From Agathobacter sp. (GTDB lineage Bacteria > Bacillota > Clostridia > Lachnospirales > Lachnospiraceae): a stretch of DNA of 50,898 bases. Location of the stretch: positions 1-50,898 of the forward strand of contig JAFUPI010000009.1 in NCBI GenBank assembly GCA_017481285.1, read 5' to 3'. The translations under genes were made by a program, and so were the position numbers. The notes beneath the pieces are model-generated. The model was not told where the DNA came from. It was given only the letters and a program-made list of their open reading frames with translations, and did no database searches. Positions within the stretch are counted from its first letter, which is position 1, and each line of letters begins with the position of its first letter. Shown here in pieces: positions 1-8,342 of the stretch.

Positions 1-36
1 GCGTTCATCCTGAGCCAGGATCAAACTCTCATGTTA
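1..36 (-). rRNA. 16S ribosomal RNA, 5' end only
   Basis: The reverse strand carries AGAGTTTGATCCTGGCTCAG, the universal start of bacterial 16S rRNA, at positions 10-29. The mature 5' end lies a few bases upstream, placed near 36 by analogy with other 16S genes. The remainder of the gene and operon lies beyond the left edge of the window. Confidence 0.97.
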
Positions 37-163
37 AAAGTTTAATCGGCCAGTCTAAACTGGCTTTTCCGTTAATTCAGAAACAAAATCTGAATTTACT
101 GTTTAAAGGGTTTTAATCTCTCGATTAAAACGTTCGCTGCGAATCTTTCGATTCGCACCTTGA

Positions 164-192
164 ATTATACGATTGACAAAGTCAATCGTCAT
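164..192 (-). promoter_or_regulatory. rRNA operon promoter P2 (candidate)
   Basis: Minus-strand -35 ATGACG (187-192), 17-bp spacer, perfect -10 TATAAT (164-169). It sits 107 bp downstream of P1, so 16S may have tandem promoters. The spacer is itself a small palindrome (GATTGAC/GTCAATC), so a role as leader hairpin is an alternative. Confidence 0.5.
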
Positions 193-270
193 GTTCTCTT
201 TGAATCTTTCAAGGTTTTTCACTGTTTAGTTATCAATGTTCATGACCGTTTTTTCGCGGTCAGCTTGATA

Positions 271-299
271 AATATATCACGTTGTTTTTTCGTTGTCAA
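271..299 (-). promoter_or_regulatory. rRNA operon promoter P1
   Basis: On the minus strand there is a consensus -35 TTGACA (294-299), a 17-bp spacer and a -10 TATATT (271-276). The upstream side (300-330) is very A/T-rich, as expected of an UP-element-like region. This is the strongest promoter match ahead of 16S. Confidence 0.8.
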
Positions 300-338
300 C
301 AACTTTTTACAACTTTTTTAAAAATATTTTTCAAGCAG

Positions 339-428
339 CGGAGAAGGAGGGATTTGAACCCTCGCGCCGCTATTAACGACCTGCACCCTTTCCAGGGGTG
401 TCCCTTCGGCCAGCTTGGGTACTTCTCC
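339..428 (-). tRNA. tRNA-Ser(GGA)
   Basis: A 90-nt class II tRNA with a long variable arm. Acceptor arms GGAGAAG (422-428) and CTTCTCC (340-346) pair perfectly, the T-loop GTTCAAATC is present, and the anticodon loop reads CTGGAAA, giving anticodon GGA (Ser, UCC/UCU codons). The discriminator is G at 339 and CCA is not encoded. It lies directly downstream of the dispersed repeat and upstream of the rRNA promoters on the same strand. Confidence 0.95.
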
Positions 429-432
429 AAAA

Positions 433-571
433 ATAAAATAAGAGTTCGCTTGCGAACTCTTCGTGCGCGAGCGGTGTTGCAAAGCAACTACTCACATTTC
501 CGCGAGCTGCACATCCTCAGCGGAGCGTTTTTTCGCAGAAAAAAAGACCCACAATGTGAATCTTATTTTAT
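433..571. repeat. dispersed structured repeat, copy 1
   Basis: A roughly 140-bp element between the two tRNA-Ser genes. It is bounded by a 10-bp inverted repeat (433-442 with 562-571) and contains a 9-bp-arm hairpin (441-460), the hairpin GTTGC-AAA-GCAAC (476-488), and the pair TCACATT/AATGTGA (492-498, 553-559). Three blocks of 15, 15 and 11 bases (CGAGCGGTGTTGCAA, CATTTCCGCGAGCTG, GCGGAGCGTTT) recur in the same order at 17510-17629. On the minus strand the last hairpin is followed by T-rich sequence and could terminate the upstream tRNA transcript. Family unknown to me. Confidence 0.75.
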
Positions 572-608
572 ATGGTTGTTACTTTTTTGCTTTTGGGCAA
601 AAAAATAA

Positions 609-694
609 CGGAGAGGGTGGGATTCGAACCCACGTGCCCTTGCGGACAAACGGTTTTCAAGACCGCCTCGTTATGACCACTTCGATACCTCTCC
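609..694 (-). tRNA. tRNA-Ser(UGA)
   Basis: An 86-nt class II tRNA. Acceptor arms GGAGAGG (688-694) and CCTCTCC (610-616) pair, the T-loop GTTCGAATC is present, and the anticodon loop CTTGAAA gives anticodon TGA (Ser, UCA/UCG). Discriminator G at 609; CCA not encoded. It is the first gene after a consensus promoter at 731-759. Confidence 0.95.
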
Positions 695-730
695 GTACAC
701 TATGAAGCGCTTCAAATCAGCGCAGAACTT

Positions 731-759
731 ATACTACCATTAAACCAGTCTAATGTCAA
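731..759 (-). promoter_or_regulatory. promoter of the tRNA-Ser genes
   Basis: Minus-strand TTGACA (754-759), 17-bp spacer, TAGTAT (731-736). The same -10 context (ATGGTAGTATAA) recurs in the panT promoter at 41105-41133. Between 760 and 789 only an A/T-only inverted repeat is seen, a poor terminator for ispD. Confidence 0.65.
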
Positions 760-789
760 CAACTTATTTTAAATTTTTTTAAAAAATTT

Positions 790-1491
790 TTATACACGCA
801 AAAATGCCTCTGCAATTACCAAATCTTCCGGTGTGGTAATCTTGATATTCCGGTAATCTGCCTCTACCATCTTAACTTCATGATCTGTTGCATATTCCAA
901 TACCATGGCATCATCAGTAATCTTTGGAAGTGTCCATCCCTCTTCTTCGTCCTGTATGATACTTTTATACGCATCATATATAATAGGAAAAGCAAAACAC
1001 TGCGGAGTCTGCACCTGCCAGACATATTGGCGTTCTGGTGTATCGGTAACGTAAGCTTCCTCGTCTACTATTTTGATGGTATCTTTCGCCAAGACTCCCG
1101 CAATCGCTGCTTCTTCTTTGACAACGGCATCTTTCAAGCGTTTAATAACTTCCTGCGAAATGAGAGGACGAGCTCCATCATGTATAAATACATAATCTGC
1201 ATCCTCCAACACCTTTAAGCCTTCAAACACAGAATGGTAACGCTCTTTTCCACCTGGTACAACTGCAGCTACATTCTTTAATTCGTATTTTTCGACAATG
1301 TTTTTCTGGCAATATTCCACATCATCTTTTCCACATACTAATACTATAGAAGAAAAGCCAGCATCTTCAAATGCTTTTAAACTATAATAAATCACAGGTT
1401 TTCCTGCTAAATCCATATATTGTTTCGGAATATCGCTCTTCATACGACTTCCTACTCCTGCCGATAATACGATTGCCGCATATTTACTCAT
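790..1491 (-). CDS. ispD: 2-C-methyl-D-erythritol 4-phosphate cytidylyltransferase
   Basis: Cytosolic enzyme that transfers CMP from CTP to MEP in the non-mevalonate isoprenoid pathway. The 233-residue product has the nucleotide-binding loop LSAGVGSRM at residues 9-17, the PKQY motif at 22-25, VPGGKERYHSV and HDGARPLI in mid-protein, and ends with the family's ITTPEDL segment. Length matches the family. An in-frame GTG at 1530 overlaps the tsaD stop, but the ATG at 1491 starts exactly at the conserved N-terminus with GGAAAAG ahead of it, so I chose it. It is the last gene of the t6A operon. The idi gene at 46317 acts on the end product of this pathway. Confidence 0.95.
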   Translation of the reverse strand: MSKYAAIVLSAGVGSRMKSDIPKQYMDLAGKPVIYYSLKAFEDAGFSSIVLVCGKDDVEYCQKNIVEKYELKNVAAVVPGGKERYHSVFEGLKVLEDADYVFIHDGARPLISQEVIKRLKDAVVKEEAAIAGVLAKDTIKIVDEEAYVTDTPERQYVWQVQTPQCFAFPIIYDAYKSIIQDEEEGWTLPKITDDAMVLEYATDHEVKMVEADYRNIKITTPEDLVIAEAFLRV

Positions 1492-1526
1492 AGTCTTTTC
1501 CAAACCTTCCTTAATATAAACAACTA

Positions 1527-2564
1527 TCACTCACCAAGTTTTAAATTAGGTACTGCATTCAAATCTAATCCTGCACGTTTGCCTGCCAGATAATCATAAT
1601 ATCCTGCAGCACCAATCATCGCTGCATTGTCTGTACAAAGAATTGGAGATGGGTGATAGAACTTCACACCTTTTTTCGCACAAGCCTCTTCCATCGCCTT
1701 GCGCAAGGTTCCATTGGAAGCAACGCCTCCTGCAATAGCAAATTTATCCATCTGATATTCATCAATCGCATGCATTGCATGTTCTACCAACACGTCTGTC
1801 ACTGATTTCTGGAAAGAGGCTGCTACATTCGCCTGATTGATTTCTTCCCCTTTCATTTTGGCTCCATTTAAATAGTTCAACACTGCTGATTTTAAACCAC
1901 TAAAACTAAAATCATATACTCCATCTGCAACCTTCGCTCTTGGGAATGCGATTGCATCCGGATTTCCTTCATGGGATATTTTTTCAATCTTTGGGCCGCC
2001 TGGATAGCCTAAGCCAATGGCACGTGCCACCTTATCAAAAGCCTCGCCCGCTGCATCGTCTCTGGTCTTTCCAAGAATTTCATATTTGCCATAATCTGCC
2101 ACACGTACTAAATGCGTATGTCCGCCTGATACCACCAGGCATAAAAATGGTGGTTCCAAATCTTTATTCTCTATATAGTTCGCACTAATGTGGCCTTCAA
2201 TATGGTGTACACCAATCAATGGAATATTACGAGCAAAACTGATGGCCTTCGCCTCTGCTACGCCAACCAAAAGTGCCCCTACTAATCCTGGACCATAGGT
2301 AACAGCAATGGCATCAATATCATCCAATGTCATCTCTGCTTTCGCAAGTGCTTCTTCAATCACCTGATTGATTTTCTCAATATGCTTTCTAGAGGCAATC
2401 TCCGGCACGACCCCACCATATAAAGTATGCAGATCTATCTGAGACGAAATTACATTGGAGCGCACATCACGACCATTTACAACAACTGCTGCTGCGGTTT
2501 CATCACAGGAGCTTTCGATTGCCAGTATTTTGATTTCTTTTTCTAAGTTCTGATTATTTGTCAT
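1527..2564 (-). CDS. tsaD: tRNA N6-adenosine threonylcarbamoyltransferase TsaD
   Basis: Catalytic subunit that transfers the threonylcarbamoyl group to A37 of ANN-decoding tRNAs, working with TsaB and TsaE. The 345-residue protein has the ASKHA start [15 protein letters not shown] (residues 13-27), the metal-binding HIEGH (H121 and H125), [23 protein letters not shown] and LCTDNAAM near the C-terminus. It overlaps the upstream 194-residue gene by 11 bp, which suggests translational coupling. tsaB and tsaE lie in the same operon 2-3 kb upstream. Confidence 0.97.
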   Translation of the reverse strand: MTNNQNLEKEIKILAIESSCDETAAAVVVNGRDVRSNVISSQIDLHTLYGGVVPEIASRKHIEKINQVIEEALAKAEMTLDDIDAIAVTYGPGLVGALLVGVAEAKAISFARNIPLIGVHHIEGHISANYIENKDLEPPFLCLVVSGGHTHLVRVADYGKYEILGKTRDDAAGEAFDKVARAIGLGYPGGPKIEKISHEGNPDAIAFPRAKVADGVYDFSFSGLKSAVLNYLNGAKMKGEEINQANVAASFQKSVTDVLVEHAMHAIDEYQMDKFAIAGGVASNGTLRKAMEEACAKKGVKFYHPSPILCTDNAAMIGAAGYYDYLAGKRAGLDLNAVPNLKLGE

Positions 2565-3138
2565 CAGACTCTTCTCCTTCTACCTGGTAAAATGTGATAA
2601 TTTTCCAACGTCCATCTTCATCCTGTCGAAGCACAAATTGTTGATAGGTATATGCAAACTTTCCATCGGTGTTCATAAAATAAGAAGCCTTCACATATGC
2701 CAATTCATCCTTTTCACCATCTTTATCATCCGTCACATATTTTACATCATTACTACCACAAACATCCGTGCTTACCAGCTGTTTTTTCGCCTGCTTATAC
2801 TGCTCAATATCCGACACTACAGAATTATAGTAGGTATCACGAGGATTTACCAACAGCAAATCATCATCCATAATACCAATCATCTGATCCACCAAATCAT
2901 TCAACTGTTTCTCGGTAGGTTCTTCACTTCCATAGTAGCATTTTACAATTCTGTTATAGAATTTCACTACCTCTCGTGGTGTCTTTGGATAATTATTTTT
3001 CAAATCCTTTACAATTACCTTTTCAATTTCTGTTAAATCTTTTTCATTCTCTTTCTGGTCTTGTGTGAAGAAAAAGAATCCTGCACAAAGCACACAAATA
3101 CAAGCAATCGCGATTATTACGTATTTAACATTTTTCAT
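2554..3138 (-). CDS. membrane-anchored extracytoplasmic protein of unknown function
   Basis: 194 residues. Residues 6-27 form one hydrophobic segment (signal anchor; a Cys-containing stretch but no clean lipobox). The rest is a charged, soluble domain predicted to face outward, with a C-terminal beta-rich part ([21 protein letters not shown]) that resembles NTF2-like or DUF-type secreted domains of Lachnospiraceae; I cannot name the family. It lies 3 bp after rnz and overlaps tsaD by 11 bp, so it is co-expressed with the t6A genes, though no functional link is apparent. Confidence 0.8.
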   Translation of the reverse strand: MKNVKYVIIAIACICVLCAGFFFFTQDQKENEKDLTEIEKVIVKDLKNNYPKTPREVVKFYNRIVKCYYGSEEPTEKQLNDLVDQMIGIMDDDLLLVNPRDTYYNSVVSDIEQYKQAKKQLVSTDVCGSNDVKYVTDDKDGEKDELAYVKASYFMNTDGKFAYTYQQFVLRQDEDGRWKIITFYQVEGEESDDK

Positions 3139-3141
3139 AGC

Positions 3142-4053
3142 TTAATCCTCCTGAAATAAGAGTTCTTTGGTTTTGCCATCTTTCCCCAAATGTGAATTTG
3201 AAAAAATATTGCGAACCTCAGGCATATAATCTTCTGCACGCACCAAGGATGGTGAAAAATGAGTCAACCACATTTCCTCTACCTCTGCCTGCTTCGCCAT
3301 CTCAGCAGCTTCATAGAAAGTCATGTGCTTGTACTGTTTCGCCTTTGCCAGCTTATCCTTTTCTGCATACATACCTTCACAGATAAATAAATCAGAGCCT
3401 TGTGCAGCATTTACAATGGATTCTGTCGGACGGCTATCTGTACAGTACGTAACCTTGATACCTTTTCGTGCTGGTCCCAGCACCATATCCGGCGTATATG
3501 TTACACCTTCATGTTCCACAATCGTGCCCTTCTGCAATGGATTCCAAAGTCGCATTGGGATTCCATTTGCCTTGGCACGTTCCACATCGAATTTTCCTGC
3601 ACGTTTGATTTCAAAAGAATATCCATAACAAGGCACATTATGTTTAACTTTAAATCCATGGATATGATACCCATTGATTTCGAAGTACTCATCTGCTTCC
3701 GTCATCTCAATACATTGAATCTGAAATGGAAGTTCTGGTGCAATCGTTCGCATCGCATTTACGACACGTTCCAACCCCTTTGGTCCAATGATGGTAAGAG
3801 GCTCTGTACGGTCGGCATTTCCCATAGTAAGCAAAAGTCCTGGCAAACCACTGATATGATCTGCATGAAAATGCGTCACACATAACACATCAATTGGGTT
3901 AAAGCTAAGTCCAGCTTCTTTGATGGCAATCTGGGTCCCTTCCCCACAGTCCACCAAAAGGCTGCTGCCATTGTAACGCAACATCATGGACGTAAGCCAG
4001 CGATATGGCAGGGGCATCATGCCCGCTGTTCCTAAAAGACATACATCTAACAT
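3142..4053 (-). CDS. rnz: ribonuclease Z
   Basis: Endonuclease that removes 3' trailers from tRNA precursors lacking an encoded CCA, which fits the two CCA-less tRNA-Ser genes nearby. The 303-residue metallo-beta-lactamase fold protein shows the zinc motif HFHADH (H61, H63, D65, H66), the GLPGLLLTMG segment after it, and the C-terminal HFSPS motif. Length is typical of bacterial RNase Z. It abuts rimI with no spacer (4053/4054). Confidence 0.93.
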   Translation of the reverse strand: MLDVCLLGTAGMMPLPYRWLTSMMLRYNGSSLLVDCGEGTQIAIKEAGLSFNPIDVLCVTHFHADHISGLPGLLLTMGNADRTEPLTIIGPKGLERVVNAMRTIAPELPFQIQCIEMTEADEYFEINGYHIHGFKVKHNVPCYGYSFEIKRAGKFDVERAKANGIPMRLWNPLQKGTIVEHEGVTYTPDMVLGPARKGIKVTYCTDSRPTESIVNAAQGSDLFICEGMYAEKDKLAKAKQYKHMTFYEAAEMAKQAEVEEMWLTHFSPSLVRAEDYMPEVRNIFSNSHLGKDGKTKELLFQED

Positions 4054-4488
4054 TTAAATTCCAACTTTCATAATTATTGCATCTTCTACTGGATGCTCGT
4101 AAAATTTCTTGCGGATTCCAAGCTCCTCAAATCCCATTTTCTTATATAAGGAAATGGCTGGTGCATTCGAAACACGCACCTCTAAAAAAATACTTTCTGC
4201 TCCCGCACACTTTGCAGCTTCTTTTGCCGCTGTCACGAGTCGCTCCCCATAACCTCTTTTTCGAAATGCCGGAGAAACTGCAACATTCGTAACGCTCGCC
4301 TCATCAAAGCTGACATACATCCCCATGTAGCCTGTGACAACGGACGCTTCCTCACACACCAGAAAAATCGTATCTTCACGTAAAATGGAGTCCTCGAAAC
4401 TCTTTTCACTCCACGGAAGAGAAAAACATTCCTGTTCTATCTGAACAACTGCTGTTACATCCTCCAAAGCCATCTTACGAATTAACAT
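4054..4488 (-). CDS. rimI: ribosomal protein bS18 alanine N-acetyltransferase
   Basis: A 144-residue GNAT-fold acetyltransferase expected to acetylate the N-terminal Ala of S18. The acetyl-CoA loop motif appears as FRKRGYG (about residues 76-82), preceded by VTNVAVSP and followed by LEVRVSNAPAISLYKKMGF. It overlaps the tsaB stop by 7 bp. The tsaE-tsaB-rimI order is a known arrangement in many Firmicutes, which supports rimI over another GNAT. Confidence 0.88.
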   Translation of the reverse strand: MLIRKMALEDVTAVVQIEQECFSLPWSEKSFEDSILREDTIFLVCEEASVVTGYMGMYVSFDEASVTNVAVSPAFRKRGYGERLVTAAKEAAKCAGAESIFLEVRVSNAPAISLYKKMGFEELGIRKKFYEHPVEDAIIMKVGI

Positions 4489-5198
4489 ATTTTAAAATCT
4501 CTTTCTTTTTCTGCTCTTTCACGTTCCGCCTGAGACAATCTCAAATACTCTGGTTTGTGTTCTCTCGCCGATTCCACAACTCCTTTTTCATAAAGCACTT
4601 CTCCCAAAGCCGCAACACTGGCAGCTCTTTGAATATGACAAGTCGCCGGTGCAAAGCTGTATGGCACTGTCACATTTTCTTCAAGATAGTCTGCAAACAC
4701 TGGTACACCATCTCCCAGGAAAATCACTTCTCTTCCCTGCTTATTTACTTCTGCCACTACCTCGCTGATATCCACCGCACACTGTGGCACAACTGTATGA
4801 AGTTTTCCATTTTCGAAGGTATATAAACCAGTATATGCCTGCTGTCTACGGGCATCCATCAATGGACAAATCAGTTTGTCTGTTCCCCATAGATTGAAAG
4901 CCAACGCATCTACCGTTGGCACGGGGATAATCGGTTTATCTAAAGCAAGACCTAATCCTTTTGCCGTAGCGGAACCAATGCGAAGTCCGGTAAAAGAACC
5001 TGGCCCCTGAGAGACTGCAATCGCATTCAGACTATTCAAATCCAGCTCGATCATCTTTGCCAGTTCATCGAGCATTGGCAATAGTGTCTGCGAATGAGTC
5101 TTCTTATGATTCATGGTATATTCACCCAAAAGGGTATGATTTTCTGTAACTGCAACACTGGCAACCAGGCCAGAGCTTTCAATTGCTAATATCTTCAT
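4482..5198 (-). CDS. tsaB: t6A biosynthesis protein TsaB
   Basis: Non-catalytic ASKHA partner of TsaD required for t6A formation. The product (238 residues from this start) begins [17 protein letters not shown], has SQGPGSFTGLRIG (the family signature) around residues 63-75 and PTVDALAFN. A TTG four codons upstream directly abuts the GAGG, so the ATG at 5198 is preferred. tsaE is 21 bp upstream. Confidence 0.94.
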   Translation of the reverse strand: MKILAIESSGLVASVAVTENHTLLGEYTMNHKKTHSQTLLPMLDELAKMIELDLNSLNAIAVSQGPGSFTGLRIGSATAKGLGLALDKPIIPVPTVDALAFNLWGTDKLICPLMDARRQQAYTGLYTFENGKLHTVVPQCAVDISEVVAEVNKQGREVIFLGDGVPVFADYLEENVTVPYSFAPATCHIQRAASVAALGEVLYEKGVVESAREHKPEYLRLSQAERERAEKERDFKIC

Positions 5199-5219
5199 GA
5201 TTTTAGTCAACCTCTTTAT

Positions 5220-5657
5220 TTAAAATTCTCGAATTGTGATTTTACGATAGTCAAACCCTTTTTCCAAATCTTTTTCAATCGTAATTTCTTTATGGTGTGT
5301 CGGAATGATTTCCTCAATAAGATTCGCCCACTCAATCATGCACAAACCTTCTCCATAAAAATAATCCTCATAACCAATTTCATCCATTTCTTCAATATCT
5401 CCAATGCGATATACATCGAAGTGGTAAAATGGCATGCGTCCTTCTTCATACACCTGCACAATGGTAAAAGTCGGACTGCAAATAGACTCTTCGATTTCCA
5501 AACCTTCCGCAATCCCCTGCGTAAACACAGTTTTTCCCACACCAAGGTCACCAATTAAAGTGTAAACATCGCCCGGCTGCGCTTCTCTTCCCATTTTTCT
5601 ACCCAGTTCCAGGGTTTCTTCTGGCGAAAAGCTTTCTATTATTTGAATTTGTTCCAT
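5220..5657 (-). CDS. tsaE: t6A biosynthesis ATPase TsaE
   Basis: P-loop ATPase that drives turnover of the TsaBD complex. 145 residues with Walker A GDLGVGKT at about 36-43, the SPTFTIVQVY segment, YHFDVYR and the family motif IEWANLI. Length is normal. It lies 19 bp downstream of the YcxB-like gene and probably shares its promoter. Confidence 0.95.
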   Translation of the reverse strand: MEQIQIIESFSPEETLELGRKMGREAQPGDVYTLIGDLGVGKTVFTQGIAEGLEIEESICSPTFTIVQVYEEGRMPFYHFDVYRIGDIEEMDEIGYEDYFYGEGLCMIEWANLIEEIIPTHHKEITIEKDLEKGFDYRKITIREF

Positions 5658-5676
5658 ATTTATTCTAAACTCCTGT

Positions 5677-6177
5677 TTATTTCATTTTGATACGGTATTT
5701 TTCTAATTTCGCATGTGCCAGTTTGGAAAGCTCTGCATATTTATCGCCCACCTGTTCCAATGGCAAAATATAAGCATTGATTCGATTGGTGTAGACCAAA
5801 AGTAATTTTCCGGAGGTTTTCATCTGGAAAATATTTTCCCATTTGAATTCTACGCTTTCCTCTTCTACGGAAACACGAATCACATCTTCTTCAAATTCAT
5901 AATGAAGCATCTTAGAAAGAGCATTGTTCTCGTCCTTCACTACCTTGTTCACACGCATCCATAAGGAACCCGGAACATACACTAAAAACACGATTCCCAT
6001 ACCTACATAAAGGAGCGTGGAACCAATACTTACCTCACCGTAGGAAGTTACCGCATAGGCAAACACCAAAATCGGTAACACAATGGACAAAATTCCCTGC
6101 ATTCCACGATACGCCTGCATCATATTGAATTTGTATAAATCTTTTGCATCTATTTTAATATCAAGTGTTACTTTCAT
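5677..6177 (-). CDS. YcxB-like membrane protein
   Basis: 166 residues. Two transmembrane segments near residues 27-70 (LSIVLPILVFAYAV and LLYVGMGIVFLVYV) are followed by a cytosolic PH-like beta domain (YEFEEDVIRVSVE, FKWENIFQMKTS, LLVYTNRINAYILPLEQV) characteristic of the YcxB-like C-terminal family. Function unknown. GGAG lies 6 bases before the ATG at 6177; an upstream in-frame TTG overlaps this site and was rejected. It is the first gene of the operon running to ispD. Confidence 0.8.
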   Translation of the reverse strand: MKVTLDIKIDAKDLYKFNMMQAYRGMQGILSIVLPILVFAYAVTSYGEVSIGSTLLYVGMGIVFLVYVPGSLWMRVNKVVKDENNALSKMLHYEFEEDVIRVSVEEESVEFKWENIFQMKTSGKLLLVYTNRINAYILPLEQVGDKYAELSKLAHAKLEKYRIKMK

Positions 6178-6229
6178 TTCTTTCTCCAAAATAATTTCTA
6201 GGAAACCACATAGCTTTCCACTTTGATTT

Positions 6230-6238
6230 ATTATAGCA
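6230..6238 (-). promoter_or_regulatory. extended -10 promoter of the t6A operon
   Basis: Minus strand TGCTATAAT, a perfect TGN-TATAAT extended -10 element (6230-6238), about 50 bp before the YcxB-like start. No good -35 box at 17 bp; extended -10 promoters can do without one. Confidence 0.6.
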
Positions 6239-6290
6239 TTAGTTCACAAAAAAAGAAAGATATTCATAGCTTATAGGTGAGGAGAAAAGC

Positions 6291-6320
6291 AAAAAGAGTG
6301 CGATTCACCGAATCGCACTC
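6291..6320 (-). terminator. intrinsic terminator of the kinase/protease/phosphatase operon
   Basis: Minus-strand hairpin with 10-bp arms (GAGTGCGATT / AATCGCACTC, 6296-6320) followed by TTTTT (6291-6295), 27 bp past the PP2C stop. Confidence 0.88.
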
Positions 6321-6346
6321 CAACCGCTAACTTAGGATTTTATTTT

Positions 6347-7048
6347 TTATCTAATAAAAACACAAATAGCACTAATATTATCATAGCATTTTTTCACACG
6401 TTTTTTAACTATATCAAGCATTTGTGCAAACCACTCCTGTGGTGTATTTGATTTGCAAAGACATTTTATCATTTCATCTTCGTATATATATTCCCAGAAT
6501 CCATCGGAACACAACAAAAATGAATCCCCACATTTAATTTCAATGGGATCAAATCTTTGCGAAACACTGATTTCTGATTTAAGTCCCAATGCTTTTGTAA
6601 GCTTGTTCCTATCTTGATGAAACCGAATTTCGTCAGGTTTTATTTCTCCTAAATCAACGCACGCTTGCGTAACTGAGTGGTCTCTTGATTGTATTAGTAC
6701 ATGCTTATCTCTAAAATAATACAGCCTGCTATCCCCAACATTGAAATAATTAAAATATCCATTTCTAACAAACGCTGCCACAATGGTTGTTGCCATATCA
6801 CCCATTCGGTTCGCCACAACAACTTGATTAACATCTGATATTAGCTCATGTAGACCCTTATTATCAATGGAAATCATTTCATCCGCCTGATTGATTATAT
6901 ACTCAACCGCTAATTTTGATGCTGTTTCACCATTCGAATGTCCTCCAAGTCCATCCGCTAAAACAAATGTGTCCTCTGTGATTGCAACAAAGTCCTCATT
7001 ATTTTCTCGACCACCCTTATCGGTATATTTGCAAATAAAACATTCCAT
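6347..7048 (-). CDS. PP2C-family Ser/Thr protein phosphatase
   Basis: 233-residue cytosolic metal-dependent phosphatase, expected to reverse phosphorylation by the kinase two genes upstream. Metal-binding motifs are intact: GGRENNED (residues 12-19), LADGLGGH (31-38), SRDHSVTQ, CSDGFWE and DNISAICV near the C-terminus. Length is normal for a single catalytic domain with no transmembrane segment. It starts 10 bp after the protease gene; a hairpin terminator follows. Confidence 0.92.
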   Translation of the reverse strand: MECFICKYTDKGGRENNEDFVAITEDTFVLADGLGGHSNGETASKLAVEYIINQADEMISIDNKGLHELISDVNQVVVANRMGDMATTIVAAFVRNGYFNYFNVGDSRLYYFRDKHVLIQSRDHSVTQACVDLGEIKPDEIRFHQDRNKLTKALGLKSEISVSQRFDPIEIKCGDSFLLCSDGFWEYIYEDEMIKCLCKSNTPQEWFAQMLDIVKKRVKKCYDNISAICVFIR

Positions 7049-7058
7049 CCTATATTCC

Positions 7059-8318
7059 TTATTGTGCCTTTACTGCGAATTTGTTTTTCTTACTACCAAG
7101 ACAGAATGTATCTCCATCTTTAAGCTCTACCATCGTCTCGGCATCAATTTTCAGCACATCATTGATATATGTTCCGTAGGTACTACCCAAATCCACCAAC
7201 TTAATTTTACCATTATCTAACACCAACTGGCAATGAATCCCTGATACACCTTCTGCATCAAGCGGAAATACAACTTTACACACTTTCGAATCTCTTCCAA
7301 ACATTAGTTTATCTTTCAGGATAAACTCTTTGCCTTCGAGACTTCCACAAATACAGCTTACAATAACCAAGCCATCAGAAACTGCAACCGTCTTAGAAAT
7401 ATCATTTACCATTACGGTTTCAGAAACTTTATCGTTTTTGTTAACTGAATTTGATGCTTCTTTCTTATTTTTAGACTTCTTAGAGAATAACATTACAAAA
7501 ATTACTGCTAATAAAATAATATCAACTATAACAATAGCTACAATAACAATTACTCCCTTAATATTAACATCCGTTGTTAAAGTATATGGTATTTCATCAT
7601 AATCAATCAATCTGGTTAATTCATCTATACATACAGCGTAGTTCGATTCGTCCCCACTTGTATCTGTAATTTTAAATGTATTGATACCTACAACTTCACC
7701 TTTGCTATTAACCAACGGACCGCCTGAGTTTCCTGAAGTAATTTCCAAATCCAGCATATATACATCACGTTCACTAATCATTGTCTGTCTGGAAATCATT
7801 CCACTAGTGGTTACTATTTCTGTCTTATCATATCTTTCATAATCTGTTCCAACTGTAGCTCTTGCAGGATAACCTAACGCATAGAAAGTTTCACTTGTGT
7901 TATTCTCAGAACTTTGTCTTAGCTTTAATGGCTTGACTTCATTAGTTGATTCAGGCAAGCGTAATACAGCTATATCTTTTGATTCATCGTGTCGATAAAT
8001 CTGTGCAACCATATAACGATTTGCCGCTGCTGAGAAACAAACCATTACTGAGTCTGCCTTTTCTCCTGTATAAGTATCAAATACAACATGGTAATTTGTA
8101 ACTATGTACTCAACTGGTTTTCCATTTTCACCAATCGCAAACCCTGTTCCTGTTCCAATATAAGTTCCATGCTGAGAAACGATATATACTACCCCATCCT
8201 TTGCATTTGTATAACTGTCTGGCATTTCATTATGAGGATATACAAATACTGACATACATATTGTAAAGACAACAATAATTGCCGCTAAAACACCAACTAA
8301 AATCTTTTTGTTTTTCAT
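7059..8318 (-). CDS. membrane S1C (HtrA-like) serine protease with cytoplasmic FHA domain
   Basis: 419 residues in three parts. Residues 8-26 are a signal anchor. A trypsin-like protease domain follows, predicted extracytoplasmic, with a complete triad: H77 in TNYHVV, D115 in KDIAVLRL and S198 in TSGNSGGPL. A second transmembrane segment (255-278) leads to a C-terminal FHA domain (about 315-419; FGRD, GIHCQL, LGSTYGTYIND), which binds phosphothreonine. No PDZ domain is present, unlike classical DegP/HtrA. Encoded between a Ser/Thr kinase and a PP2C phosphatase, so FHA binding of a kinase product is the obvious inference. Confidence 0.9.
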   Translation of the reverse strand: MKNKKILVGVLAAIIVVFTICMSVFVYPHNEMPDSYTNAKDGVVYIVSQHGTYIGTGTGFAIGENGKPVEYIVTNYHVVFDTYTGEKADSVMVCFSAAANRYMVAQIYRHDESKDIAVLRLPESTNEVKPLKLRQSSENNTSETFYALGYPARATVGTDYERYDKTEIVTTSGMISRQTMISERDVYMLDLEITSGNSGGPLVNSKGEVVGINTFKITDTSGDESNYAVCIDELTRLIDYDEIPYTLTTDVNIKGVIVIVAIVIVDIILLAVIFVMLFSKKSKNKKEASNSVNKNDKVSETVMVNDISKTVAVSDGLVIVSCICGSLEGKEFILKDKLMFGRDSKVCKVVFPLDAEGVSGIHCQLVLDNGKIKLVDLGSTYGTYINDVLKIDAETMVELKDGDTFCLGSKKNKFAVKAQ

Positions 8319-8342
8319 AGATTTTTTCCTTTCTAGTTTTCC

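Larger units (their letters stand above)
37..338 (-). other. rRNA operon leader, hairpin-rich
   Basis: About 300 bases without a gene lie between tRNA-Ser(GGA) and 16S. On the minus strand they hold two promoters and then a run of short inverted repeats: 245-262, about 170-187, 139-156 (7-bp arms, perfect), 110-131 (9-bp arms), 74-97 and 49-64. These are seen directly. Their likely role is in folding, processing or antitermination of the pre-rRNA leader (inference). Translations of this stretch show no coding signal. Confidence 0.7.

Noticed and set aside
282-705. Open frames crossing the tRNA-Ser genes and the repeat
   Set aside because: They translate tRNA and repeat sequence, lack ribosome binding sites and overlap structured RNA genes.
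760-789. Terminator for ispD
   Set aside because: The inverted repeat here consists of A and T only and is too weak to call.
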